Notes under the pieces: model-generated
What the model saw: only the letters and a program-made list of their open reading frames with translations
Databases searched by the model: none
Told to the model about the DNA's origin: nothing
Origin: JBBDRW01 sp040905265
Lineage (GTDB): Bacteria > Bacteroidota > Rhodothermia > Balneolales > Balneolaceae
Length of the DNA: 63,332 nt
Reading direction: 5' to 3'
Assembly (NCBI GenBank): GCA_040905265.1
Contig: JBBDRW010000005.1
Coordinates: 1-63,332 of the forward strand
In this document: piece by piece, positions 33,594 to 42,537 of the stretch
Position numbering within the stretch: the stretch's first letter is position 1
Layout: each line of letters opens with the position of its first letter
Position numbers and translations under genes: made by a program

Positions 33594-35042
33594 TTACCCC
33601 TGTTCACTCTTCAACTCATCGATCTTCTCCTTCAAGATCATAAGAAACCGGTCCAGATCCTCCAGGTGGGTTCGAAGTGTCAATACTGCTACCCGCAACA
33701 TGTAGATGCCGCCGATTCGGGTGGATGTAATATAGATTCGGCCATCAGCTACAATTTTATCCAGCAACCGCCGGTTCCAGAGCTCCGGGTCGCCGTGATC
33801 GGGTAAAGCGCGGAATGTGACAACCGAGAGATCCGGTTCCGGCCCTGTTTCTACAGAATCGATGCCGTTCAGTTCTCTCCAGGCATAGTGCGCCAGGAGA
33901 AGTTTCTCTTCAAGGGCTGATCGAAATGCCTGCAAACCATACAGTTTAAGCGGGAGCCAGAGTCTCAAACCCCGGAAATGTTTACTCAATTCCGGGGAGA
34001 GGTCTGCCGGTGAACGAGCCGGCTGATCAATTCTGGTATCCTGCAGATAGTCTGCTTCCGCTTGAAATGCAGCGGCAAGTTTCTCTTCATCCCGTACAAT
34101 CAGTGCACCAAGGCCGTACGGTACAAAGAACCCCTTGTGAGGATCGATAACCACCGAATCGGATTGTTCAATCCCCTTCAGGTTCTCTTTTCCCTGTTCG
34201 GTTACTAAAAAACAGCCGCCGTACGCTGCATCTACATGATACCAGGTTCCAGCCTGTCGGGTGATCTTTCCAATCTCGGCAAGCGGATCGATCGAGCCAG
34301 AGTTTGTCGTACCGGCTGAGGCAACCACCAGCCAGGGCTTGAGTCCACTCTTCAGATCTTCTTCAATGGTCTCTTCCAGCCGATGTGGATCCATCCTCAT
34401 CCTGTCGTCAGTGGGTATATGCCGAATAACACAACTGCCCATCCCGCTGATCCTCAATGCACGGTCCACACAGTGGTGTGTCTGATCGGTCAGGTAGACA
34501 ACTGATTTCTCTACATCTTTCGGCTGGATTTCTGCGTTTTCCCTTGCAGCAACCACTGCCGTAAGGTTTGCCAGGCTGCCACCGGATGAGAGATAGCCTC
34601 CTGCACTGGCCGGATATCCGGCCAGGCCGGCCATCCACCTGATCAGCCGGGTCTCCACACAGACAGACCCGGGCGACGAGTAGTAGATACCCGTGTAGGG
34701 ATTCGTTACAGCTGCCAGATAATCTGCCACGGCACTGCCGAACAGGCCGCCGCCCGGTATAAATCCAAGCTGGCCACCTGACGAAGCGTTCAGGCCGGAT
34801 TGAAATACTTTCTCGTCCAGATTCTTCAGTATAGCCGGGAGCTCCATCGGTTCTTCCGACAGAGGCTCCGTTAGCAGAGAGTGCACCTGCTGCTTCTCTT
34901 TTCGATAGGCGTGGCCGCCAGGCATCCTGTTCAGAAATTGATCTGAATATTCAATGGCTGAATTCTCCAGAAACCGTCTCTCCCGTTCAGTCGGTTCAAG
35001 TATTTCAGAAGCCCGTTGCAGATCCAGAATTCGCTCTTTCAT
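33594..35042 (-). CDS. PLP-dependent amino acid decarboxylase (group II: AADC/GAD/tyrosine type)
   Basis: 482 residues of the group II decarboxylase family. Schiff-base lysine K303 is seen in VVIDPHKGFFVPYG. D271, which contacts the PLP ring, is in WYHVDAAYGG, and the stacking histidine H190 is in TDQTHHCVDRAL. GGYLSSGGSLANL is the phosphate-binding area. It would convert an aromatic or acidic amino acid to an amine. Substrate is not determined. The length matches aromatic-L-amino-acid decarboxylases. It lies 46 bp after the SMP-30 lipoprotein gene, so they may be co-transcribed. Confidence 0.87.
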   Translation of the reverse strand: MKERILDLQRASEILEPTERERRFLENSAIEYSDQFLNRMPGGHAYRKEKQQVHSLLTEPLSEEPMELPAILKNLDEKVFQSGLNASSGGQLGFIPGGGLFGSAVADYLAAVTNPYTGIYYSSPGSVCVETRLIRWMAGLAGYPASAGGYLSSGGSLANLTAVVAARENAEIQPKDVEKSVVYLTDQTHHCVDRALRISGMGSCVIRHIPTDDRMRMDPHRLEETIEEDLKSGLKPWLVVASAGTTNSGSIDPLAEIGKITRQAGTWYHVDAAYGGCFLVTEQGKENLKGIEQSDSVVIDPHKGFFVPYGLGALIVRDEEKLAAAFQAEADYLQDTRIDQPARSPADLSPELSKHFRGLRLWLPLKLYGLQAFRSALEEKLLLAHYAWRELNGIDSVETGPEPDLSVVTFRALPDHGDPELWNRRLLDKIVADGRIYITSTRIGGIYMLRVAVLTLRTHLEDLDRFLMILKEKIDELKSEQG

Positions 35043-35088
35043 ACTGAGTAATTGGTATAGACCTCTATGTTCACATCAAACAGTACGC

Positions 35089-36108
35089 TTAAAATCCAAG
35101 CCCGGTTGTACTCAACCGTATTCTCAACAGATTCATATTGGATGTTATATAGAGTGTGGATCCATCATCACCAAATGTACAGTTTGACGTTGGCTCTCCG
35201 GTAAGGATCGTTCCAAGATGCTCCCCCTCCGGCGAAAGTACAAGTACCCCGCCCGGGCCTGTTGCAAACAGGTTTCCATGACGGTCAACCGCCATCCCGT
35301 CCGGCAGCCCCGGGAGGCCCTCTTCTACAAGCGGAGTGGCATCAAAAAGGACACGGCCATTCTCAATCGACCCGTCATTCTGAAGATCATACGCCATCCA
35401 GATGGCACGGTTAGGGTCAGACTGCGATACATACAAGGTCTGTTCGTCGGGTGAAAATACAATGCCGTTTGGAAAACCGAGTTCATCGGTAAGAAGGGTT
35501 AGTTCACCGGATGGCGTCAGGCGGTAGACGCCTGAAAAGTCCAGTTCTTTCACCGGGCTGTTTTGGAGCCCTTCAAGCCCATAGGGAGGATCTGTAAAGT
35601 ATAGATCCCCGTTTGAATGATATATAAGATCATTCGGGCTGTTAAATCGGTTCCCCTCAAATCGGTCTGCAAGTGTCTCTTTCACAAAAATACCCTCGTC
35701 AAGACGGGCTACGCGCCGGTTCCCGTGATCAGCCATGACCAGCCGATCTTCGGAATCAAAAATGAGGCCATTGCTCCCGAGCTCTCTGCCAGGCGGGCCA
35801 GTCTCCGTAAATCCAGCCGGCCGGAGAAACGGTGAAAGCCCCTCCTCTTCACTCCATCGATAGATTGTATTTCTCGGTATATCTGTAAAGAGAAGGTAGT
35901 CTTCGCTTTTTCGCCAGATCGGGCCTTCCGTCCAGCTGAAACTTTCAGCAAGCTTTTGTATGGTTGCATCGGCCGGGACAAGTTCCTCAAAAGAGTCACT
36001 GTTTTTTTCGAGGCTGCCGATTTCAGGATAGCCGTCCGGGGTTTCACAACCCGTTGCCGTCCAGGCAACGGCAGCAATCAGCAGAAAATATAGGGAGAGG
36101 TTCATCAT
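35089..36108 (-). CDS. SMP-30/gluconolactonase-like lipoprotein
   Basis: 339 residues from the ATG at 36108. This start is chosen because it begins a lipoprotein signal: MMNLSLYFLL, then the lipobox TATGC. The upstream extension to 36204 would place 32 charged residues before it. The six-bladed propeller includes WTEGPIWRKSEDYLLFTDIP, then RFNSPNDLIYHSNGDLYFTDPPYG, with the metal-ligand glutamate (TEGP) and asparagine-aspartate (PNDL) of gluconolactonases. It probably hydrolyses a sugar lactone at the cell surface or periplasm. Confidence 0.87.
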   Translation of the reverse strand: MMNLSLYFLLIAAVAWTATGCETPDGYPEIGSLEKNSDSFEELVPADATIQKLAESFSWTEGPIWRKSEDYLLFTDIPRNTIYRWSEEEGLSPFLRPAGFTETGPPGRELGSNGLIFDSEDRLVMADHGNRRVARLDEGIFVKETLADRFEGNRFNSPNDLIYHSNGDLYFTDPPYGLEGLQNSPVKELDFSGVYRLTPSGELTLLTDELGFPNGIVFSPDEQTLYVSQSDPNRAIWMAYDLQNDGSIENGRVLFDATPLVEEGLPGLPDGMAVDRHGNLFATGPGGVLVLSPEGEHLGTILTGEPTSNCTFGDDGSTLYITSNMNLLRIRLSTTGLGF

Positions 36109-36485
36109 CTGTTCTGTTTCGTTTCGTTTTTCAAAAGTACATTCCAGTCTCTTCCGGCCTTCACACGGACATTCCGGAAAGGTTTTGCCCGGCCTGACTG
36201 TCATTTCAAAAGAGAGAAGCCAAGAGTCTGTCGGACTCCTGGAACAGCCGCTCTATCTCTTCAAGAGGTCAATCTGTACCGGATGCTCAATGTAACAAAG
36301 GATACGGTGACAATAAAACAGAAGGATTGAGTCACTGTTTTTTGTACAGACTGCCGGAATCGTCTCTCTATAAGAATTGTGCAGTCAGTTCAGTAATTAC
36401 TACCTGTTAAATATTTGTCTTGTGAATAAGAAAAAAAAACCAGTACTTTTTAAACAAAATCTTCCCGAAACCATCATCCGAATCC
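36109..36485. other. Intergenic region between SMP-30 and the TPR gene (divergent)
   Basis: 377 bp, no gene seen. It contains one copy of the AGTCTGTCGGACT motif (36225-36237) followed by a CTCTTCAAGAG hairpin near 36258. The segment from about 36400 to 36480 is AT-rich and should hold the promoter of the TPR gene. Nothing else is recognised. Confidence 0.6.
36225..36237. repeat. AGTCTGTCGGACT dispersed motif
   Basis: The 13-bp string is itself near-palindromic (AGTC-TGTCG-GACT). The same string recurs at 59061-59073 and, as inverse, at about 59094-59106. At both sites the downstream reading CTCCTG follows, which suggests a common ancestral element. Confidence 0.5.
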
Positions 36486-37766
36486 ATGATGTTCTGCTAC
36501 CTGATCGTTACACTTCTCATTCACACCACACCGGACACATTGGCAAGTACTGCCCCCGTTGATCTGGATCAGATTAAACTAATGGTAGTTAATGGCGAAA
36601 CATCACAAGCTATGGAACGGTTGAATCTTGTCCTTGAGGATCAGGAACCTTCCGAAGAGGTACTCTCTCTATTGATCCAGCTCTATCAACAGAATTACCG
36701 GTTCCAGGAGATCGACAAACTGTACCGGGAACACCAGCCGCTCCTGGAAAGACACCGGGAGGCGACGCTCTCCTATGCACAGGCGAAACTTCAAACGGGG
36801 TATCGGACCGAAGCTTCCAGGGTGCTTGAGCAACTGCGGGAAGAGTATCCGGATGAGACGAGGGTTCGCATTTTACTGAGCCGCATCTATTTCGATGAAG
36901 AGGAGTGGGAGAGTGCGCTCCCGGTCTTTGAAGAGCTGACGTCACTCGCCCCGGAGAACCTCTATTTCAGGACCCGGTACGCACGCGTACTCAGAAGTCT
37001 CTCGGATGAAGCAAGAGCCAGGGAGATTCTTCTGAGTGTTCTTCAGGAAGATCAGGAATACCTCCCTGCCATTCTGGAATTGTTGTCGATTTTTTACGTC
37101 GCCAATGACTTGCAGGCGGCCCGGGCGCTCGCAGACAGAGGCATCCGGCTCTATCCGGAAGAGCACAGGCTCTGGGATCTTTCCGCCCGTATTGCATATC
37201 ACCAGAGTGAGTACGATCTCGCGATTGACCACTGGATGAGAGTAATCACTCTGAATGAAGAGACCTTTTCCATCAACCGAAGCCTCGGCCTCAGTTACTA
37301 CCAACTGGATGACCCGGATAACTCGATTTACTATTTCAGGCAGGCACTGAATGAGAATCCGGACGATATGATCTCTCTCTTCTACACAGCGATGGTCTAT
37401 CGTCAACTGGAAAACTGGGAAGAGGCCGAATTGGTTCTGACGCAGCTATTTGAACTTCATATCGGAGATTACCTCATGGATACACTCATGCAGAGAGCCG
37501 TAGCCTATGAATCTCTGGGAAAGCTGGATGCAGCAGAATCTGACTACCGGCTGGCCAAATTAATTGATCCTGGCCACGCAAACGCAGACTTTTACCTCGC
37601 AACCCTGTACGACCGCCATTTCAACGACCATACATCCGCGATAGAGCAGTATCAGATGTATCTCGAGAATGGAAGTGACCTCGACTCAACCATGGTTGAA
37701 ACAGCCCGTGCACGAATTCGAGCACTGAGAGAGGAGATTCATTTCCGGCAGGGGAGAGAACAGTAA
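36486..37766 (+). CDS. Exported TPR-repeat protein
   Basis: 426 residues. A signal-like hydrophobic N-terminus (MMFCYLIVTLLI) is followed by about ten tetratricopeptide repeats of 34 residues across about 25-400, rich in LYQ, LEQLREEYPDE, AIDHWMRVITLNEE and YFRQALNENPDD patterns. It has no catalytic domain. The protein is presumably a periplasmic or surface scaffold. It ends 15 bp before a 119-bp palindrome that lies between it and the convergent isomerase gene. Function beyond protein binding cannot be inferred. Confidence 0.8.
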   Translation: MMFCYLIVTLLIHTTPDTLASTAPVDLDQIKLMVVNGETSQAMERLNLVLEDQEPSEEVLSLLIQLYQQNYRFQEIDKLYREHQPLLERHREATLSYAQAKLQTGYRTEASRVLEQLREEYPDETRVRILLSRIYFDEEEWESALPVFEELTSLAPENLYFRTRYARVLRSLSDEARAREILLSVLQEDQEYLPAILELLSIFYVANDLQAARALADRGIRLYPEEHRLWDLSARIAYHQSEYDLAIDHWMRVITLNEETFSINRSLGLSYYQLDDPDNSIYYFRQALNENPDDMISLFYTAMVYRQLENWEEAELVLTQLFELHIGDYLMDTLMQRAVAYESLGKLDAAESDYRLAKLIDPGHANADFYLATLYDRHFNDHTSAIEQYQMYLENGSDLDSTMVETARARIRALREEIHFRQGREQ

Positions 37767-37780
37767 TAGCAGTCTAACCA

Positions 37781-37899
37781 GTGTCTATAAGAAAACGTCA
37801 ATCTCTGCGTTGGGCTCGTCCAAAAAACAGTCATGTACGATTGTACACTGCATTTTTTTGGCCTTCGCCCGCCTTGACCTTGACGTTTTCTTAGGACAC
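37781..37899. repeat. 119-bp co-centred palindrome in a convergent gap
   Basis: The outer arms GTGTC (37781-37785) and GACAC (37895-37899) surround a perfect 14-bp inverted repeat (37788-37801 with 37880-37893, TAAGAAAACGTCAA type). Further matching blocks inward include CCAAAAAACAGT with ACTGCATTTTTTTGG. The exact centre is TGTAC-GATT-GTACA (37834-37847). It fills the gap between the TPR gene and the stop of the TIM-barrel gene. It may serve as a bidirectional terminator or be a MITE-like element. Confidence 0.88.
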
Positions 37900-38760
37900 T
37901 CAAAGATCAAGGCCTCTCATGTAGACTGCATTCTCTCGAATCGCATCCATCGGTGTCGTCTCACTGTATGCCTCCTGCTCGACAATCAGATACTCCATAC
38001 CGTCCTCTTTGGCAACAGAGAGTATAGAAGGATAATCGATGGTTCCGGTTCCAAGTATGGTTGACTCGGGATTTCCACCATTTGCCAGGTCTTTTACATG
38101 ACATGAGGTGAACCGGCCCGGATATCTGCGGATCCACTCGGCAGGATCATGGCCGGCAGCAACCACCCAGTACATATCGAGTTGAAAGTCGACCAGTTCC
38201 GGGTCGGTCTCTTCCATCAGGAGATCCTGCGGGATCACACCGTCCATCTCAACAAACGAATAGTCGTGGTTATGATAGGCAAATCGGATACCCTCACTTT
38301 GCGCAATCCGGCCGGCCTCATTGAACTGCCCGGCTACTTCACGATAGGCGTCCAGCGAATCCTGGCCTCCGATATAGGGGCATATCAGATAATCAACCCC
38401 GATTTCTGCCGCTTCGGCGGCCTTCCGTTCAAAATCCTGAAATACATTGGCGTGGCTGGAGATCAGGGTCATCCCCAACTCATCCATCAATGACTTGAAC
38501 CCGGTGTTACCCATTCCCCAATATATACCCATCGGACCTTCATAACTCTCAATCTGCCGGTAACCATACTCTGCAACTTGTCGTAACGTCCCTTCAGGGT
38601 CGTCTCCGATGATATCCCGTAGTGTATAGAGCTGCAACCCGAACGGTGACGTACCCCGTGCAGGCCCGCTGCAGGAGGTGAGTGCAGGCAGGCTTCCCAG
38701 TGCCAGCCCTGATGCAAGCAGTCCGGACGTTTTCAAAAAATCTCGGCGAGAACAATTCAT
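37900..38760 (-). CDS. Exported sugar phosphate isomerase/epimerase-like protein (xylose isomerase-like TIM barrel)
   Basis: 286 residues. The N-terminus RRDFLKTSGLLASGLALG is a twin-arginine export signal, and LTSC looks like a lipobox. The mature AP-endonuclease-2-like TIM barrel has FGLQLYTLRDII, later IRFAYHNHDYSF and VDFQLDMYWVVAAGHDP, which supply conserved metal ligands (H, D, E). The final EYLIVEQEAY gives another ligand. Homologues process sugars and keto-disaccharides. Substrate is not known. The stop codon lies directly at the edge of the long palindrome. Confidence 0.83.
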   Translation of the reverse strand: MNCSRRDFLKTSGLLASGLALGSLPALTSCSGPARGTSPFGLQLYTLRDIIGDDPEGTLRQVAEYGYRQIESYEGPMGIYWGMGNTGFKSLMDELGMTLISSHANVFQDFERKAAEAAEIGVDYLICPYIGGQDSLDAYREVAGQFNEAGRIAQSEGIRFAYHNHDYSFVEMDGVIPQDLLMEETDPELVDFQLDMYWVVAAGHDPAEWIRRYPGRFTSCHVKDLANGGNPESTILGTGTIDYPSILSVAKEDGMEYLIVEQEAYSETTPMDAIRENAVYMRGLDL

Positions 38761-38800
38761 AATAGTGTCAGAGTTTGGTTAACCGTTAATGTACACAAAA

Positions 38801-38823
38801 CTTTAAAAAACCTTTTTTTAAAG
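38801..38823. repeat. Short A/T hairpin, family 2 type
   Basis: CTTTAAAAAA pairs with TTTTTTTAAAG around CC, and AAGCCTCTG follows, as in the metK hairpin. It lies about 40 bp upstream of the TIM-barrel gene (minus strand), and about 160 bp from the FKBP gene end. It may act as a terminator for FKBP transcription. Confidence 0.5.
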
Positions 38824-38985
38824 CCTCTGTACATTCCGGTACATATATAATGATTGATAATCTAAGAAAAAAGATCGGAGTACAATAGCGAGATACTGAC
38901 CGGACAACAACACGGACTACCCCGTGACATACCGGGCCGCCGAAAGGTCAGGGAGAGGATATAGAAGAGAGCCGCATGGTTGACA

Positions 38986-39948
38986 CTAGTTAATTCCGAG
39001 TACCTCTACTTCATAGATTACCGGGGAGAATGGTTTGGTACGTGGATTTATCTCACCGGCTTCGGCAAGCTCTTCACGCAACTCTTGTGGAATCATCTGG
39101 ACACTCTTCCCAAAGGCCAATTTGGATGGCATAACCAGAAGCGCTTTATCTCCAACCTCCAGAAGCCCAACCCCAACATTCAGCCCAGCAACCATTTCAC
39201 CGCTGTTCATCCGGAGGTTCACCGGATCATCCTCTGTTGTTGTTTCGATTACGGTGCCATCCAGATATTTCCTCGTAAAGTGAAACTGAACCAGGCTATT
39301 TTCACCCGGCTGCCCGCCATCACCCTCCTCCAGACTGACGATATGTAGGCCATTCGGATAGGACTCTGCATCAAGCTCCTGACTCTCAATATAGTGATCG
39401 ATTTCTTCCAGCTCTCTTTCATAGATCTCCTCTTCTGTCAGTAGCTCCCTGAGTTCTACTTCAAGTACAAAATTGGTGAACGGGCCGAAGAATTCACTAT
39501 GCGAGTACTCCCCGAATGCCATATAGGCCGGTATGTAAAAACGGAAGATCTCCCCCAGTTTCATCTTCGATATTTCATAATTCAAACCGACCGGATGGAT
39601 CGAATTGTAACTATTTGAAAAGCTGTAACTGAACAGGAGCGGATTCAACGAGTCGGTGTGTGATTCGATCAAACTTCCATCAGACAAGTTCTCCATTCGG
39701 TAGAGTATTCCGGCTACATGGTCCTCCACTACTGTCATCCCCTCCGGATTCTCCTTTATAACTTCGATATAGACACCGGTAGTCTGCATATCCGCATCTA
39801 CGCTGTTCTCCTCTATGTACGTTTCAAGTACCTCGTCAGCCTCCCGTACCTGTTTTTCATAGTCACTCTCGATTGCGTCCAGGCAGCCCTGAAGCAGTAA
39901 CATGAACAGTACCAGTACCGGTATCAATCTTATATTGCGTTTCATCAT
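38986..39948 (-). CDS. Double-domain FKBP-type peptidyl-prolyl isomerase lipoprotein
   Basis: About 320 residues from the ATG at 39948. It starts MMKRNIRLIPVL with the lipobox LLQGC. Two FKBP folds follow. The first (about 60-180) has a degenerate active site. The second (about 200-310) has VQFHFTRKYLDGTVIETT, then MVAGLNVGVGLLEVGDKALLVMPSKLAFG, close to canonical FKBP. It would catalyse proline isomerisation or chaperone folding of exported proteins. The start is chosen for the lipoprotein signal; the upstream codon at 39969 adds seven residues. Confidence 0.85.
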   Translation of the reverse strand: MMKRNIRLIPVLVLFMLLLQGCLDAIESDYEKQVREADEVLETYIEENSVDADMQTTGVYIEVIKENPEGMTVVEDHVAGILYRMENLSDGSLIESHTDSLNPLLFSYSFSNSYNSIHPVGLNYEISKMKLGEIFRFYIPAYMAFGEYSHSEFFGPFTNFVLEVELRELLTEEEIYERELEEIDHYIESQELDAESYPNGLHIVSLEEGDGGQPGENSLVQFHFTRKYLDGTVIETTTEDDPVNLRMNSGEMVAGLNVGVGLLEVGDKALLVMPSKLAFGKSVQMIPQELREELAEAGEINPRTKPFSPVIYEVEVLGIN

Positions 39949-40045
39949 CGTCAGTATTCTCACATTCAATCATTGGTTTTGCAGTTTCTACATCAAGTAC
40001 ACGATTGGCGCGATGGATAACTATGCCAGTGAGTGGACCAGACAC

Positions 40046-40071
40046 CGGAGGCTTTGAAAAACCGGGTTTTT
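40046..40071. repeat. Family 2 core copy
   Basis: GGAGGCTTTGAAAAACC followed by GGGTTTTTG, matching the metK and 60.4 kb copies in 17 and 14 positions. The right arm that would close the hairpin is degenerate. Confidence 0.6.
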
Positions 40072-40317
40072 GTGCAGAATCATGGACGGAACCGAGGATA
40101 AACTGTAGCATTCGAAAAAAATACTTTTATAAATGGCTGATTATTAGCAATATAGACCGAGCTTCTGAAATACCCGGCTATCTGTGTGGATTTGATACCG
40201 GGAAATCGGATACAGAATGTGCTGACGCTTGAGGCAGGGCCTATAACTGAATGGCCGCGGCCTGTGCCGGTCAGAGTGTATCCATTGCGTTTCAGAAAAC
40301 AACAGTAACCATTTAAC

Positions 40318-40323
40318 AGGAGG
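40318..40323 (+). promoter_or_regulatory. Strong Shine-Dalgarno for the DUF1761 gene
   Basis: AGGAGG with a 6-nt spacer before the ATG at 40330. Most genes in this window start without such a site, so this one stands out. Confidence 0.8.
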
Positions 40324-40329
40324 CGTTGT

Positions 40330-40737
40330 ATGGCTGAACTATTCGGATCCCTTCAAATTTGGGGAGTGCTTGTCGCGTCAGTGGCTTACTTTATGCTTGG
40401 TTGGGTTTGGTACGGGCCACTGTTTTCCAAGAAGTGGATGGCGCTTCGGGAAGTAACAGAAGAGGATATCAAAGATCCCAACCCGATGCTCTTTCTATGG
40501 TCTTTTATCCTTCAATTTATTGCAACATTAACTCTTGCGGTATTTTTGGCTGCAGTAGATATCAATACCCTCCTGCACGGAGCGCTTGTCGGGTTGGGAG
40601 CAGGTTTCGGATTTGTCTTTACGCTTGCCGGAACAACGGGGCTCTTTGCAGATAACAAGCTGGGCCTTCACCTGATTGACAACGGCTATCATGTTATCGG
40701 GCTCGCACTGGCGGGAGCAATCATAGGTTATTGGTAG
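40330..40737 (+). CDS. DUF1761 small membrane protein
   Basis: 135 residues with four TM helices. The start (ASVAYFMLGWVWYGPLFSKKWMAL) is the DUF1761 signature, with GWxWYGPLFxKxWM. Function is unknown. It has an ideal AGGAGG ribosome-binding site. The 3' end overlaps the convergent WYL regulator by 17 bp. There is no obvious metabolic link to its neighbours. Confidence 0.8.
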   Translation: MAELFGSLQIWGVLVASVAYFMLGWVWYGPLFSKKWMALREVTEEDIKDPNPMLFLWSFILQFIATLTLAVFLAAVDINTLLHGALVGLGAGFGFVFTLAGTTGLFADNKLGLHLIDNGYHVIGLALAGAIIGYW

Positions 40738-41704
40738 AGATATCCGGGCCGGAGTGGTGTCTGTACACTTCAGCGGCTACCTCCTGAACCCGTTTTTTTA
40801 CCCGGTCATTTTTTACTACAGTAACGGCATCGCCCCAAATCAGAAGCCATCTGGAAAGATAATCGGGGTACGAGCAGAGAAACGTCATCTCCACGCCCTT
40901 CTCTGTAACCTGTTCCCACGCCCAGCCATGATTGTATTTTTGATCAGCGACATATCGGACTATATCCTTTTGAAACCGGACTACGACCTCTTCAAGCTCC
41001 TCTTCGTGAAGATTCCGTTCGTAAAACTCTTTCAGGGTATGTGGTGAATCCGGATGCAGCTCTTCACCAGCCTCTTGATACTTCTCAAAACGGTCGAGAC
41101 GAAACATCCGGTAATCGCTTCTCATTCTGCACCACGCGGCAAGATACCAGTATTTCTCCATCAGCAACAGCCCAAGCGGCTCCACATTTCTGGACGTTTT
41201 CTCTTCATTGTAAGGAGAGAAATAGTCAACCCTGATCAATTTCTTACGGATGATTGCATTCTGCAAAAAATGGAAAATCTTCTCGTCCGGAATGCTTTCT
41301 CTTCCTCTCTTCCGATGATAATGAAAAACTTTCAGATAACGGTCTGCCAGTTCAAGATACTCCCTGTCATCTGAGGGCAGAACGGCTCGGATCTTATCCA
41401 GTGCTGAACGGTAGGAATGGCCCAGCTGCGTCTCGTTCCACTGGTTCATATAACGCTCTCCCGCCAACAGGGAGGAGGCTTCTTCCCTGCTGAAGTGTAC
41501 AGGAGGAAGGTGGTACCCTTTTACAATAAAATACCCTCGTCCGGGCTCCGACCCGAGCGGAACACCAGCTTCCTGCAATGCGCGAAGATCCCTGTACACA
41601 GTCCGCGGGGTAATCGAATATCGTTCAGATAACTCCTCAACAGTTACCCTCCGCCGCCCCTGCAGGTAAATGATCATTGCCGTAAGCCGGTCGATCCGAT
41701 TCAT
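40721..41704 (-). CDS. YafY-type HTH-WYL transcriptional regulator
   Basis: 327 residues. The N-terminal winged HTH (MNRIDRLTAMIIYLQGRRRVTVEELSERYSITPRTVYRDLRAL, about 1-43) is followed by a WYL ligand-binding domain. Its WYL-like stretch here is KYWYLAAWCRMRSDYRMFRLDRF (about 184-206). WYL proteins often sense nucleic-acid or small-molecule ligands. It lies 11 bp downstream of the SAM methyltransferase gene, so the two may be co-transcribed. The overlapping convergent DUF1761 gene shares 17 bp of coding sequence. Confidence 0.88.
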   Translation of the reverse strand: MNRIDRLTAMIIYLQGRRRVTVEELSERYSITPRTVYRDLRALQEAGVPLGSEPGRGYFIVKGYHLPPVHFSREEASSLLAGERYMNQWNETQLGHSYRSALDKIRAVLPSDDREYLELADRYLKVFHYHRKRGRESIPDEKIFHFLQNAIIRKKLIRVDYFSPYNEEKTSRNVEPLGLLLMEKYWYLAAWCRMRSDYRMFRLDRFEKYQEAGEELHPDSPHTLKEFYERNLHEEELEEVVVRFQKDIVRYVADQKYNHGWAWEQVTEKGVEMTFLCSYPDYLSRWLLIWGDAVTVVKNDRVKKRVQEVAAEVYRHHSGPDISTNNL

Positions 41705-41715
41705 TGCCGTTTCAT

Positions 41716-42372
41716 CTACTCTTTTTTTGCAACCATACAGATATCTGTGACAGAAATCGGTTCACCGTTGTCCGGTTCCATCTCAAACTGCCGGGAGAGC
41801 TCCTGAACAACCTGAAAACCTGCCTGTTCTATCAGGGCTTTCAGTTCTTCCGGCTCATAGAGTATAAAATTTTGTTTGGTAAACTCCAGGTGTTCAACGT
41901 TGCTCCGGGGCCGAAAACCGAACAAGAGATGGCCGCCCGGTTTCAATACCCTCATCAGCTGATCCAGATGCGGTTCCGGCGGCTCCCAGAAATAGATAAC
42001 ATTCAGGGCGATTACCCAGTCAAACTCCTCTGCCTCGAACGGCATCTCCTTCGAATCTGCACAAACGATCTCCAATTTTCCATTTTCTATCCAGCCGGAA
42101 TGGTTCAACTGCGCCTCTTCGCACATCGTCGGGGAGAAATCGAGGCCCGTCACATGACGTGCCGATTCCGATTCAAAATAGCGTGAAAAGTGATTTCCGT
42201 TTCCGAAACCGATTTCAAGTAACCGTTGGGACGGTTCACGCTTCAGCACACTCCAGGCAAGATCATACAATCCACGGTTCGATTTGTTCAACATCGCAGC
42301 TACCCCGAGGCCTGTTTCTCCGGTGGGTTTTCTTAATTGACTGGATAACTCTGAGGGATCAAGTTCATTCAT
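41716..42372 (-). CDS. Class I SAM-dependent methyltransferase
   Basis: 218 residues with UbiE-like motifs: LLEIGFGNGNHFSRYF (motif I, about 49-64), VTGLDFSP (acidic loop), FDWVIALNVIYFWEPPE (about 118-134), and KPGGHLLFGFR. Substrate unknown. It precedes a WYL regulator on the same strand. No membrane or signal segment is seen. The coding direction is opposite to the histidine kinase 165 bp upstream. Confidence 0.82.
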   Translation of the reverse strand: MNELDPSELSSQLRKPTGETGLGVAAMLNKSNRGLYDLAWSVLKREPSQRLLEIGFGNGNHFSRYFESESARHVTGLDFSPTMCEEAQLNHSGWIENGKLEIVCADSKEMPFEAEEFDWVIALNVIYFWEPPEPHLDQLMRVLKPGGHLLFGFRPRSNVEHLEFTKQNFILYEPEELKALIEQAGFQVVQELSRQFEMEPDNGEPISVTDICMVAKKE

Positions 42373-42537
42373 ATGGTAGAATTTTGAGTTTCATGGCTTC
42401 TGACAGAACGAACGAAGGTTTATTTTCCTCTTCTCAATCTATGATAAGATATTTTAATTCGTCATGAGTTATTATTCTGTTATACTTTCATCATTGCAGA
42501 ACTTCAGGCTCCATTTTCGCCTACTACTACAAAACAA

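Larger units (their letters stand above)
39949..40329. other. Intergenic region between FKBP and DUF1761 (divergent)
   Basis: 381 bp with no credible gene. A family 2 core GGAGGCTTTGAAAAACC with TTTTTG lies at 40046-40071. The stretch 40110-40160 is AT-rich and would suit a promoter. The end carries the Shine-Dalgarno sequence of the next gene. Nothing else is recognised. Confidence 0.6.
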
